Positions 7,057 through 15,127 of a stretch of 17,459 bases of DNA are shown piece after piece; the stretch's first letter is position 1, and every line of letters starts with the position of its first letter. A program made the translations under genes and the position numbers. The notes beneath the pieces were generated by a model, which made no database searches, was not told the origin of the DNA, and saw only the letters and a list, made by a program, of their open reading frames with translations. The stretch lies in assembly GCA_012961305.1 (NCBI GenBank), contig DTZQ01000510.1, positions 1 to 17,459 of the forward strand. The letters run 5' to 3'. Source of the DNA: Armatimonadota bacterium. Its GTDB lineage: Bacteria > Armatimonadota > UBA10988 > DTZQ01.

Positions 7057-7179
7057 AGGCCCAGTCCCTTTCCAGGGATGGACCCCTATTTGGAAGACCA
7101 AACCCTTTGGCCGGAAGTGCATCAGCGGTGCTTCCGCCAAGCGGCGGAACTCAAACCGACTTACCTGCTGCTGTGCTGA
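7057..7179 (+). pseudogene. 5' remnant of a DUF4058-family gene with a lost start codon
   Basis: The frame reads PSPFPGMDPYLEDQTLWPEV followed by HQR. This matches the strongly conserved N-terminus of DUF4058 proteins (M-P-S-P-F-P-G-M-D-P-Y-L-E...W-P-E-V-H). A good ribosome site, GAGGAGG at 7043-7049, lies 7 nt upstream, but the codon where the initiating ATG belongs (7057-7059) is AGG. Similarity fades after VHQR and the frame stops at TGA 7177-7179, so at least 80% of the usual gene is missing. It begins 21 bases after the stop of the propeller-DUF3604 gene and probably once followed it in the same transcript. The function of DUF4058 is unknown. Confidence 0.8.
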
Positions 7180-7206
7180 GGTAGGTCTAAATATGCTCAA
7201 TGTGGG

Positions 7207-7302
7207 AGGAAGGTAGAAAGGGAGTTCCCCCAGGTGGCCATCTCCATCCTGGCCTATCACTACACCTGCAAGCCGCCCCGACACGTGAAGCCCCGTCGGT
7301 AC
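7207..7302 (+). pseudogene. Internal fragment of a DUF4838-family gene
   Basis: The frame reads REFPQVAISILAYHYTCKPP and then RHVKPR. It aligns without gaps to residues of the DUF4838 protein at 15678-17459 in this same window (DEYPDKAISTLAYQYSRKPP, RHVRPR), with 17 of 25 positions identical from EFPQ to KPR. Similarity fades upstream of 7207 and downstream of about 7302, so both ends of the gene are gone. It is on the plus strand, opposite to the surviving copy. The sequence has diverged at many third positions, so it is an old paralogous piece and not a recent duplication. Confidence 0.75.
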
Positions 7303-7399
7303 AGGTGGAGGAGTGAGAACTGCGGATGCTTGGGAGCAGGTAAGTGGGGAAGGTAAGGGCAGGAACAACGATGAATGAAAGAGGAGAGGGAGGTAGAGC

Positions 7400-7549
7400 A
7401 TGGCTTCCACCGGACGCAAGCCCAACCTCCTCTTCATCACCACCGACCACCAGCGGTATGACTGCATCGCCGCCCACGGGAACCCGTGGATGCACACACC
7501 CGTCCTGGACCGATTGGTTCGGGAAGGGGTTGGTTTGGAGCGGTATTGA
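7400..7549 (+). pseudogene. 5' remnant of a sulfatase gene
   Basis: From ATG 7400, with GGGAGG 6 nt upstream, 49 codons read MASTGRKPNLLFITTDHQRY, DCIAAHGNPWMHTPVLDRLV, REGVGLERY and then TGA. This is the canonical N-terminus of type I sulfatases: K-P-N-hydrophobic-L-hydrophobic-I-x-x-D with the first calcium-ligand Asp, then HTPxLDRLxxEG. The C/S-x-P-x-R formylglycine site, which normally follows within about 30 residues, is not reached; the frame closes 20 bases before the 3' end of the convergent gene at 7569. About 90% of the gene is absent, so it cannot be active. It hints that the ancestral locus acted on a sulfated glycan. Confidence 0.88.
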
Positions 7550-7568
7550 AGTTAACCTGGTCGGCTAA

Positions 7569-10559
7569 CTACGAACTAACTACCAACAGCCGATAGTTGA
7601 GCGGCTCGATTTCTACCTGCAACTGTCCTCCGGCGGAGGCAATGACTTGCCCGGTGAAAGCGTCCCTGAGGTGCGGTGGGGTGCGGAATCCCAATTGAGC
7701 CCAGTCTATCCTCAGCCTTGTCACCTGGGGCTGGCGGGTCAGGTTGACCAGGCACAGAAGGGCCCGCCTTCGGGATAGGGGCTCCGGTCCCTTCACCAAG
7801 TAAACGGTGCACTTCACCGCTTCGCTCTGTCCGGCAATGAGGTCGGCATTCCTCCAGTAGGGCAGGAACTGAGCCTCGGCGAAGCCAAATTCATCCAGCA
7901 GGCGATAGACCCGATTGACGTGCTCGCGGTCGCAGAAGATAGGCCACAGGTTGAAATCATGCAGCAACGCCAGGCCCACCACTTGCGGCGTCAGTTTTTC
8001 CCGCTGCTCCGGGGTGTGCAGTTCGGGCAGGAAGAAGGGCCTCACCCCCAAGTTGTGGCCCATGAACTCCGTCCGGATGTGGTCCAGGGGCATCACCTCC
8101 AGGTAGTCGTCCTTCACTCGCCCCCAGAACTGCTCGCCGTCCAGATAGGCGTCGCAGAAACTGATGACGGGCACCAGCGGCCGGAGGGAGGTGTGCGCAA
8201 TCATGAAAGTGTCCTTGCCCCGCTCGCGTCCATACTCCTTGAGCATGGTGTAGATGCGCTGGTACAGTTTGCGGGTGGCGAAGAAAGGATAAGTCGGGCG
8301 CACCTGGCCCGCGCGCTCATAGCCCCGCCCGTAGGTCCCCATGATGCTTGGGAAAACCCCCGTCGAGTCGTGATAGAGCCCGTCCAAATCAAACTGCCGC
8401 ACATAGCGGGCGTTTTTCCAGACGATGAAATCAATCCAGTCTGGCTGGGGGTAGAGGCCCAGCAAGTGGGTTCGATAGGGCGTACTGTCGCCCATGCGTC
8501 CGTTTTTCCACTCCTCGAGGTAAAAGGCCTCCGGCGCGTTCGGGTCGAGACACAGCAGAAGGGAGTAAGGCACCACCTTCTTCCCCTCGCCCTGGAGCCG
8601 CTCCACCAGAGCGCGGTATTTCGCCGGGTCCTTGGCCTCCGGATAGCCGTGATAGGGCATCAGGTTCCTGTCCACCCATAATATCGCTACGTTGCCGCCC
8701 ACCACTGGGGGCAGTCCCCGGGCGTAATCGGGCTCTCGCACGAGCCGGGGCCAGCGCCAGCGAACCTTCGGCTTCACCGGTGTAGCCTGCAGCCCGAAGG
8801 TGAACCGCCACGGGCGGGGCAGCCGCCAGCGCTGGCGGGCGAAGGCCCAAATCACGTTCACCTGTTCCCCCGTGCGCTCAACGCGGAACCCATCTTGGCC
8901 GTCCACCTGTGCCCAGGCCTCATCTGATTCGCAAAACGCCGTTAGCCCCCGCTCCTCGTTGCCCAGCCACCAGTAAACCACGCCTCCCGTCTGCACTACC
9001 GTCCCCTCGCCCGCGGGCAATGTCCCGCGCAACGTAGCCGGATCGCCGGGATAGTAATCCGTCTTCGCTGCACCCCAGAACGCGCCTGGCAATTCCCCGA
9101 CCGGATAGCCAACGGCTAAGTAGTGCAGCGATACCTCGCTGGCGCGAAGGGGGAAGACCAACTCCAGGGCCTCAACTGCGACCCCCGGCCGCGGTTCTAA
9201 GGTGAGGTCGTAGCGCAGCAACCCGTCGAACTCGGCCGTTACCTGCCAGCGCAGGGTCCCCAGTTCGCTAACGGCCGAGCCTTCCCCCTGCACCTGCACG
9301 GTGTTGCCCCTGAGCGGCGAGGCTGAGGCCGAACGCCACTGGACGGGACGTCCATCCACCTGACAGCGCAGTTTAATGGGCGCGGCCAACAGTTCCACCC
9401 CTGCGGATTCGATTTGTACCGGCAAACCCAACGCGCCCAGTTCGTAACGCCGCCCCCACACTTGAACGCCTTTGGACCTCGCCTCCACCGGCGACCAGGG
9501 AGGCGGAGGAGTGGTCGGGCAGCCAATGCGGTTGCCGCGCCACACAGGCGGGCCGGGCGAGACCAGCCGAACAATGGTTTCATCGGTGCGGCCGGTGGCT
9601 TTGTCCTGCAGGTTGATGCGCACCTGGTAAGTTCCCTGGGGCAGTTCCGAGTAGGAGAGGAGGGCCTGGGCCTGTCTGGCCTTCAGGCGTTGCAGGGATG
9701 CGGGTTGTGTCCCTGCCGGGGGTTCCAAGCGCACGGTGCCGGTCAACTGCTGTACCCGGTGGCGGGGATTGAGGTCCACTTCCACGCGCAACTGGCTTTG
9801 GGAGGGGAACGGGCGCACGGCTGCCCAGGAGACGAGTGGCGTCACCGGGTTGGGGACATCTTCACCGGCGGCGCGTTGGCTGGCCTGGGCGTAGAGCCAT
9901 TGTACCTCGCGCTCCGTCAATGCCCGGTCGTAGAGGTAAAGTTCGTCCACCAGCGACTGTGCGTTGCGGGGCAGGTGCCAAGGTCTATCGCCCAAGTAAA
10001 ATCGGTCGCCCACCTGCGCTGGCCGCCGCGGCCAGGGACGGCGGGCGGAGGGTTGGCCGTCCAGATACAGACATATCTCGCGGCGGCTCCAGGTCGCCAC
10101 CAAGTGATGCCACTGGCCGGGCCTGAAGTGACGCACGCTGTGGCTTACCCGCGTCCATACATCTGTGCGGTCGCTGGTGAGCAACATCCCCCCATAGTAG
10201 GGGGCGCAGTAAATCAGCAGCCATCCCTGGGCCTTCGCCTCGAAGAACACATGGAACTTGTTGTCATCGCCTGACCAGTTCTGGGGACAGACCCAGAATT
10301 CAATGCTGCCCTCCTCGAGCCGAAGGTTCCCCTCAACGGCGTAACTCACCCAGCCAAGACCATCGCCAGAGAGCAGTGCCAACCCCCGCTTGCCCGGCGC
10401 AAACTTCACTTCTCCCCCCTCCACCACGCCGGTCCCGCTCCCCACCGCGCGGGCCTCTACCGTGCCCTCGAAACCGGCGTAGAAGGTAACTCCCGCTTCC
10501 ACCCTGCCCGGCACAACCGCCGGGAGCAGCATCAGCAAATAACGAAGGTGGTTGCCCAT
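7569..10559 (-). CDS. Secreted LamG-domain glycoside hydrolase-like protein (DUF6067/GH123-like)
   Basis: This is a 996-residue protein. The ATG at 10559 has GGAGG 5 nt upstream and lies 11 bases after the previous gene's stop, so the two are cotranscribed. Residues 1-22 are a signal peptide. Residues about 23-235 are a concanavalin/LamG domain (VTFYAGFEG, GSIEFWVCP, GQWHHLVATWSRREICLYLD, LVDELYLYDRAL), likely for carbohydrate binding. Residues about 250-600 are beta-rich, with the DUF6067-type motif VVYWWLGNEERGLTAFCESD. A TIM-barrel-like part follows (VAILWVDRNLMPYHGYP, FDLDGLYHDSTGVFP, SFCDAYLDGEQFW), ending in a beta-sandwich tail. GH123 enzymes release N-acetylgalactosamine; acidic residues in LYHDSTG and LDGEQ are catalytic candidates, but that assignment is inference. 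It is the last gene of the minus-strand cluster. Confidence 0.85.
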   Translation of the reverse strand: MGNHLRYLLMLLPAVVPGRVEAGVTFYAGFEGTVEARAVGSGTGVVEGGEVKFAPGKRGLALLSGDGLGWVSYAVEGNLRLEEGSIEFWVCPQNWSGDDNKFHVFFEAKAQGWLLIYCAPYYGGMLLTSDRTDVWTRVSHSVRHFRPGQWHHLVATWSRREICLYLDGQPSARRPWPRRPAQVGDRFYLGDRPWHLPRNAQSLVDELYLYDRALTEREVQWLYAQASQRAAGEDVPNPVTPLVSWAAVRPFPSQSQLRVEVDLNPRHRVQQLTGTVRLEPPAGTQPASLQRLKARQAQALLSYSELPQGTYQVRINLQDKATGRTDETIVRLVSPGPPVWRGNRIGCPTTPPPPWSPVEARSKGVQVWGRRYELGALGLPVQIESAGVELLAAPIKLRCQVDGRPVQWRSASASPLRGNTVQVQGEGSAVSELGTLRWQVTAEFDGLLRYDLTLEPRPGVAVEALELVFPLRASEVSLHYLAVGYPVGELPGAFWGAAKTDYYPGDPATLRGTLPAGEGTVVQTGGVVYWWLGNEERGLTAFCESDEAWAQVDGQDGFRVERTGEQVNVIWAFARQRWRLPRPWRFTFGLQATPVKPKVRWRWPRLVREPDYARGLPPVVGGNVAILWVDRNLMPYHGYPEAKDPAKYRALVERLQGEGKKVVPYSLLLCLDPNAPEAFYLEEWKNGRMGDSTPYRTHLLGLYPQPDWIDFIVWKNARYVRQFDLDGLYHDSTGVFPSIMGTYGRGYERAGQVRPTYPFFATRKLYQRIYTMLKEYGRERGKDTFMIAHTSLRPLVPVISFCDAYLDGEQFWGRVKDDYLEVMPLDHIRTEFMGHNLGVRPFFLPELHTPEQREKLTPQVVGLALLHDFNLWPIFCDREHVNRVYRLLDEFGFAEAQFLPYWRNADLIAGQSEAVKCTVYLVKGPEPLSRRRALLCLVNLTRQPQVTRLRIDWAQLGFRTPPHLRDAFTGQVIASAGGQLQVEIEPLNYRLLVVSS

Positions 10560-10570
10560 GATGACCTCCT

Positions 10571-12085
10571 CTACTCCCCAAACTGGAAGGCGAACAGTTT
10601 GGCATTGCGCATTAGGAAGTGCAGTCGTATCGTTTTGCCCTGCAGGGCGGACAGGTCCTCCTTACCCTGCCAACTCACCCGCTGGCGGATGAAGTTGCCC
10701 CGAATCAAATCGCACTCCTCAGCGCGATAGCCAGGCAGCGGGCGGTTACGCTCATCCCGAATCTCCACCCTCGCCTGGCCGGTCGCCCGGCAATCTATGT
10801 TCAACTCCAGATGCCGACCGGAAAAGCGAAGGGGTGGCGTGGTCAGCCATCCACCCTGATAATCGGCGTCCACGCTCATGAACCCATCCAGCCGCTGCAC
10901 GGCCAAGTAAATGCCGCCAATGCCGCGCAATTCTTTCAAGCCCACATACTCGCCGTGGCTGTGGGCAAAGGCGGTGTAATACTGGTAAATCTCATCACCC
11001 CTCCGAATCATCCCCAAGAGCATGTAAATGGAGCCTCCTTCGGGGCCGCCGCGAAGGCCCAGGGGGATGTAAGGGCGACGCTCGGGACGGTGGAAGGTCA
11101 TGCCCTCACGACTCACCGCCAGTTGGACCTCCAAAAGCCCGTCGTTGGGATACTTGCCCTCAGGCGGTTCGGGGAAGTGGTAGTAAATGCTGGGGAAGGC
11201 CAGGTAAACCTCCTCCGCCCAGGGGTATTGCACCACACAGGGGGTGTAAATGTCCGTGATGGGCGGGTCGTGTTCATCGTAACTGATGGCATGGTGAAAC
11301 TCGTAACTCGGCACCGGCACTTTATCCTCGCCCCAGATGTGATAGGGCTTCACTGATTGGTCATAAGGCCAGGGCTCCAGCAGGTTCTCTATCTCAATCC
11401 TCCCCATCTTGCGCCAGGGTGCCCAGCAACGCACATAGGCCACATACTTGCCCAGGCGGGTGTCGTAGAAGACTTGGTTTTGCGTGTCGGGCACCAGGGG
11501 CAGCAGGCGCTGCGGATGTGTCTGCCAGCGGAGGCCGTCGGCGGAATAGGCGATATAAACGCCGCCCTTCTCAGGGTCAGGCCAGCCGATGGTCAGCAAA
11601 GCCTTGTAGCGCTGTTCCGGGGAAGCCTGCGGGTCGAGAAAGACGCTGTTGAGTTCCCCCTCAACGAGCACGATGTTGTTGTCCAGGTGACCGTTGAAAT
11701 CCACCAAGCCCAATCGGGGCTTCTCCCAGTGGATGCCGTCCTGGGAAGTGGCGTAACAGAACGACGTGCGCCCCCGCTTGCCGTCCTTGCCGAGGGAGTG
11801 GGCACGATACCACATCTTGTAAACGCCCTCATCATCTATCACGGTGGCGTACGCGCCCATCCAGCCTTCCTCCCAGGGGTACTCACCCTTAATGACGAGT
11901 CCCCGTTTTTGAGGTGGATTGACGGACAATCGGATGCCCTCCGCTTCAGCGCTGAAGCGGTAGTCAATGAACAGTTGCTTGCGGTTATTCACCTCAATTA
12001 CCTCCTCATTCTGCCGTCCACCGAGGGCTATGCTCACCAAGTAAATGCTCAAGGGAACAAGTCCCAGGGGAAAAACACTCCCCAT
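10571..12085 (-). CDS. Secreted GH43/GH32-like five-bladed propeller protein
   Basis: I place the start at ATG 12085, giving 504 residues, because AAAGGA lies 8 nt upstream and the product then opens with a signal peptide (MGSVFPLGLVPLSIYLVSIA). A frame-extended ATG at 12145 would put 20 polar residues before it and lies inside the Gfo/Idh/MocA remnant. The body resembles the GH43/GH32 five-bladed propeller clan: NRKQLFIDYRF, KMWYRAHS, RTSFCYATSQDGIHWEKPRL, DNNIVL, VYIAYSADGLRWQTHPQRLL, YIPLGLRGGPEGGSIYMLLG. A beta-sandwich follows from about residue 420 (PPLRFSGRHLELNIDC). Enzymes of this clan use three acidic residues, which I cannot assign with certainty here. It overlaps neither neighbour and is followed after 11 bases by the LamG-DUF6067 gene. 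Confidence 0.82.
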   Translation of the reverse strand: MGSVFPLGLVPLSIYLVSIALGGRQNEEVIEVNNRKQLFIDYRFSAEAEGIRLSVNPPQKRGLVIKGEYPWEEGWMGAYATVIDDEGVYKMWYRAHSLGKDGKRGRTSFCYATSQDGIHWEKPRLGLVDFNGHLDNNIVLVEGELNSVFLDPQASPEQRYKALLTIGWPDPEKGGVYIAYSADGLRWQTHPQRLLPLVPDTQNQVFYDTRLGKYVAYVRCWAPWRKMGRIEIENLLEPWPYDQSVKPYHIWGEDKVPVPSYEFHHAISYDEHDPPITDIYTPCVVQYPWAEEVYLAFPSIYYHFPEPPEGKYPNDGLLEVQLAVSREGMTFHRPERRPYIPLGLRGGPEGGSIYMLLGMIRRGDEIYQYYTAFAHSHGEYVGLKELRGIGGIYLAVQRLDGFMSVDADYQGGWLTTPPLRFSGRHLELNIDCRATGQARVEIRDERNRPLPGYRAEECDLIRGNFIRQRVSWQGKEDLSALQGKTIRLHFLMRNAKLFAFQFGE

Positions 12086-12119
12086 GGATTTTGTCCTTTT
12101 AGATGCCTCACCGATTTTG

Positions 12120-12248
12120 TCATCCTCCTTGCTTTGCGGCTTCATAGGCCGCGGCCACGATACGTTGGTTGATTATCCCGTCTTCGAGGGTCACCTCGGG
12201 GACCGCCTCCCCCTGGACACAGGCCAGAAAATGGGCAAATTGCTGCGG
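12120..12248 (-). pseudogene. C-terminal remnant of a Gfo/Idh/MocA-family oxidoreductase
   Basis: Forty-two codons read PQQFAHFLACVQGEAVPEVT, LEDGIINQRIVAAAYEAAKQ, GG and TGA. This is the typical C-terminal helix end of NAD-dependent Gfo/Idh/MocA sugar oxidoreductases (F-hFLxCVxxGxxPxVTLEDGxxNQxIVxAAYEAA). An in-frame TAA (12251-12249) closes the frame upstream, and the intact DUF3604 gene ends at 12266, so the other 300 or so residues are missing. The final AAGGAGGATGA contains a ribosome site and an ATGA overlap, a sign that this gene was once coupled to a following one. That coupling now leads only to a 22-codon frame. Confidence 0.82.
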
Positions 12249-12265
12249 TTAACCGGTCTGGACCT

Positions 12266-15127
12266 TCACGGGGCATAACGAATCCACATCGGACTCGCCC
12301 AAGCCAACTTGCCATCGGCCTGCTCAATGCGCACGTAGTAGTAACTCATCTGACCCACCTTCGGTGCGGTGTCCGTCCAAGTAAACTGCACCTCCGTTTG
12401 ATTCGGCGCGGTGGTGTAAACGTATTCGTTGTCCCGTACGATGGCAATTCGGGCTACCGGCGCCGTGCCCACGACAGAGATGTCCAGTCGCGGCGGGGCT
12501 GAAGTGGTGAACTCGTCCCCCATCAGATGTTCACCGCTGCGCACCAAGAGCAGGATGTTGTCCATCGCCCCGTAGCAGTGCCGTCGCTTGAAGGCCTCCA
12601 AAATGGCCTCCCGGGTCGGGCTTTCGGCGAACACGGTGCCGTAACTGAGGTGGGTACTGACGTGGTCACTGCTCACCTGGAAGCCCAGACGGTAGCCCTT
12701 GGCCAGCGCGTTCCAGACGAACCCGGCTGGCCGGTAGCCACCTATGCTGTCCTGGGCGTCCTTGGCCGCCAGCGGGGCCTTCGGTTCCTCGTAGTTCTGG
12801 CGATGGCCTTGGTAGATTTCCACTACCGGTTCCACCTGCGGGTCGTTGTCGCGCCAGTCGGTGCCCATGTTGGTAGCGCTGGTGTGCGAAGAACAGATGC
12901 CATCGAAGAACTTAAGGTAGGCAAATAGCCGCTTCACGTCCGGCGAACCCCGCTCGGGAGTGCCCATCAGGTTCTCTCCCCCCGCCCGGGGCAACGTCCG
13001 AATGCCCCGCCGGGCGAACATCACGTTGCGGTGCCCACTCGGATAGCGCACACTACGCTCATAGGTAAACATGGGGATGAAGGTCGGAGGATGGAAGAAA
13101 ATATCCGTCTGCTTTTGGGTCAGCCACCAAGTATACTCGCGGCCACCGCCGTTGTCGTGGTCGCCGCTGCCAATCCAGTCCAATCGGGCCACGTCCAATC
13201 CATAGCGCCAAATCTCCTCGAGGGGGCCGTCCTGGTCGCGGTGACTGCTGATTTCCGTGTGACGGTGGAACTCACCCCGCAACAGTTGGTAGGTTCTTCC
13301 GCCCACCCTCACTCGAAAATCCCGCAAGCGCTGCACCTCTCGTGCTTCCTTGGGATGAACCGGCGGGGGGAAGGGCCCTTTTGCGGGGGGAATGTCGGCC
13401 AGTTGCGGGGGTTGTACCGGTCCCTCCGCCGACAGCAGAGTGGCGTGCAGGTCGTTGTTACGGTTAGGGCCCCGGACGCGCGTGCGGGCGTCGCTGCTGT
13501 AAAGAGCCAGCAGACCTGCCCCTCTAAGCGGCACTAAGGCGGGGCGGTTGTCCAGCAGGTTTTCGGAGTTGGGAACGAGTATAGGGTCCGCCCAGTGGTC
13601 GCCCTGATAGTAGGTTGCGTAACTTACCCAGACCTCGCCCGCGCCCGTGGGTAAAGGATGGCGTCGGAACAGCAGCCAGAGTCGTCCTTGGGGGTCCAGG
13701 CCCAAGCGGGGCAAACTAAGGCGCATTCGTCGGCTGGGCGGGTAGCGGGTCTGCACCAACTCTGAGGTAACCGTATCTTTGGTCTGCTGGACTCGTCCCT
13801 GGGCATAGCAGCGCACGATGACCCGGCGGTCCAGGTAGAACGGCACTCCGCTGGGCCCTTCCCAGCGCATCCCGAAGTCCTTGCCCCAGTTCGCCGCCGC
13901 TTCCTCGTAGGCAATCCAGAGGCGGTCCTGTCGGTCCACCGCCAGGCTGGGGCGAGCCTCGAAGAGGGGCGTGTTGGCAACGGGAAGGACCCGGGTCTGG
14001 CCGTCCGGGCGGCGGGTCCAGAGCAGCACATCGTAGTTGCCCCGGTCGTAGGTGTCCCAGGCGACGTAGACCTGACCCTGGGAATCGAAAGCCAAGGCCG
14101 GACTCCAATCGTTGGCCGGGCTCTCGGAAAGCCGAAGGGTCTCCTCCCCCAGGCGCAAGAAGATGTCGAAGTTGTCGCCTCGCCAGCCCTGCCAGGCGAA
14201 GCAGACCTCACCTGCGGGTCCGGTGGCCGCCACCACATTGATGTCCGCGCCGGGTTCAGTGGTAAGCCGCCGCGCCTCTGACCAGCGGTTTGCCTGGGGG
14301 TCGTAACGGCGGGCGAACAAATCCCAGTTGCCCCCTACGTTCTGGCTCCAAAAAACCCACACCTGACCCTGTCCATCCACCACTACTGCCGGTCGCCACA
14401 AATCCAACAGCCCCTCAGTTACCTTCAAGGGAGTCGACCACCGCTGGCCGTCGAAATGAAGCAGTCTGATTTGGTCGCCATTTCCTTTGGTGGCGAAGGA
14501 AGACCAGTCGGCGGGAATGGCTGCCCCTTCAGGCAACTCAATGGGATTGCCATGTTGATAGGCCACGTAGGCCAGCCAGACCGTACCGTCAGGGGCTACG
14601 GCAGCCGCGGGGAAGTCGTCGTCCGTCGGCTCCCTGCTCAACTGGGTGGTCAAGGGTACGCGCTCCACCCGTACCTGTCCTCCTAACAAGGTCAGGGCCC
14701 GACCAAAAGTGGCCTCACGCAGAGTGAAGGAGAAGTCGCCCTGGGCGGTGGTCACTTCCACCCTGGCCTCCGGCGGGGCATCGAATACGGCTAACAGGCG
14801 AATGAAGCGCCTGGCTGCCCCCGCTCCTCGGCCCGGTGCTCGCGTGCGTAAGTTCCAGCGGAGGCCCGCCACTTGCTCCGCTGGCCGATTCAGGGCGGTT
14901 AGCCGCACTACCCGTCCCTGCGAGACCCTTATTGCGCCATCCCAAGATTTGGCCTTCCGGTCCTTAAGCCCCAACGTCAGTTGCACCGCCACTCCCCTCA
15001 GCACCATGCACACCGGGTAGGCCGACGCTCCCTCCGCCGCGCCAACTTGCACCCTGGTCCCGCCGACGATGACCGCCGCCAGCGTCACGGAGAGGATGAT
15101 TTTAATTCTTCGCATCATTATAGCCAT
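12266..15127 (-). CDS. Secreted beta-propeller/DUF3604 (PHP-like) protein, copy 2
   Basis: I place the start at ATG 15127 (953 residues). GGAGG at 15140-15136 lies 8 nt upstream and the product opens MAIMMRRIKIILSVTLAAVI, a signal peptide. An ATG at 15193 is in frame but has no such site. The layout repeats copy 1. It has an N-terminal beta domain (WDGAIRVSQGRVVRLTALNR) and a propeller (DGTVWLAYVAYQHG, GNWDLFARRYD, GQVYVAWDTYDRGNYDVLLW, NWGKDFG). The C-terminal DUF3604 domain has GEFHRHTEIS (H621, H623), GSGDHD, SSHTSATNMGTDWRDNDPQV, VEIYQGH and QVSSDHVSTH. All metal-ligand candidates of copy 1 are kept. DUF3604 chemistry is uncharacterised; the fold suggests a metal-dependent hydrolase. The start overlaps the preceding open frame by 26 bases, consistent with translational coupling. 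Confidence 0.88.
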   Translation of the reverse strand: MAIMMRRIKIILSVTLAAVIVGGTRVQVGAAEGASAYPVCMVLRGVAVQLTLGLKDRKAKSWDGAIRVSQGRVVRLTALNRPAEQVAGLRWNLRTRAPGRGAGAARRFIRLLAVFDAPPEARVEVTTAQGDFSFTLREATFGRALTLLGGQVRVERVPLTTQLSREPTDDDFPAAAVAPDGTVWLAYVAYQHGNPIELPEGAAIPADWSSFATKGNGDQIRLLHFDGQRWSTPLKVTEGLLDLWRPAVVVDGQGQVWVFWSQNVGGNWDLFARRYDPQANRWSEARRLTTEPGADINVVAATGPAGEVCFAWQGWRGDNFDIFLRLGEETLRLSESPANDWSPALAFDSQGQVYVAWDTYDRGNYDVLLWTRRPDGQTRVLPVANTPLFEARPSLAVDRQDRLWIAYEEAAANWGKDFGMRWEGPSGVPFYLDRRVIVRCYAQGRVQQTKDTVTSELVQTRYPPSRRMRLSLPRLGLDPQGRLWLLFRRHPLPTGAGEVWVSYATYYQGDHWADPILVPNSENLLDNRPALVPLRGAGLLALYSSDARTRVRGPNRNNDLHATLLSAEGPVQPPQLADIPPAKGPFPPPVHPKEAREVQRLRDFRVRVGGRTYQLLRGEFHRHTEISSHRDQDGPLEEIWRYGLDVARLDWIGSGDHDNGGGREYTWWLTQKQTDIFFHPPTFIPMFTYERSVRYPSGHRNVMFARRGIRTLPRAGGENLMGTPERGSPDVKRLFAYLKFFDGICSSHTSATNMGTDWRDNDPQVEPVVEIYQGHRQNYEEPKAPLAAKDAQDSIGGYRPAGFVWNALAKGYRLGFQVSSDHVSTHLSYGTVFAESPTREAILEAFKRRHCYGAMDNILLLVRSGEHLMGDEFTTSAPPRLDISVVGTAPVARIAIVRDNEYVYTTAPNQTEVQFTWTDTAPKVGQMSYYYVRIEQADGKLAWASPMWIRYAP

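Noticed and set aside
7344..7568. 74-codon plus-strand frame MGKVRAGTT...
   Set aside because: It is a shifted reading of the sulfatase remnant, whose family match is in the frame starting at 7400.
7561..7593. Inverted repeat TCGGCT-21-AGCCGA at the convergent gene ends, a possible terminator
   Set aside because: Only a 6-bp stem with a 21-base loop and no T-tract on either side.
12086..12145. Extended start of the GH43-like protein at ATG 12145
   Set aside because: It lies inside the coding end of the Gfo/Idh/MocA remnant and would put 20 polar residues before an evident signal peptide. ATG 12085 has its own AAAGGA site.
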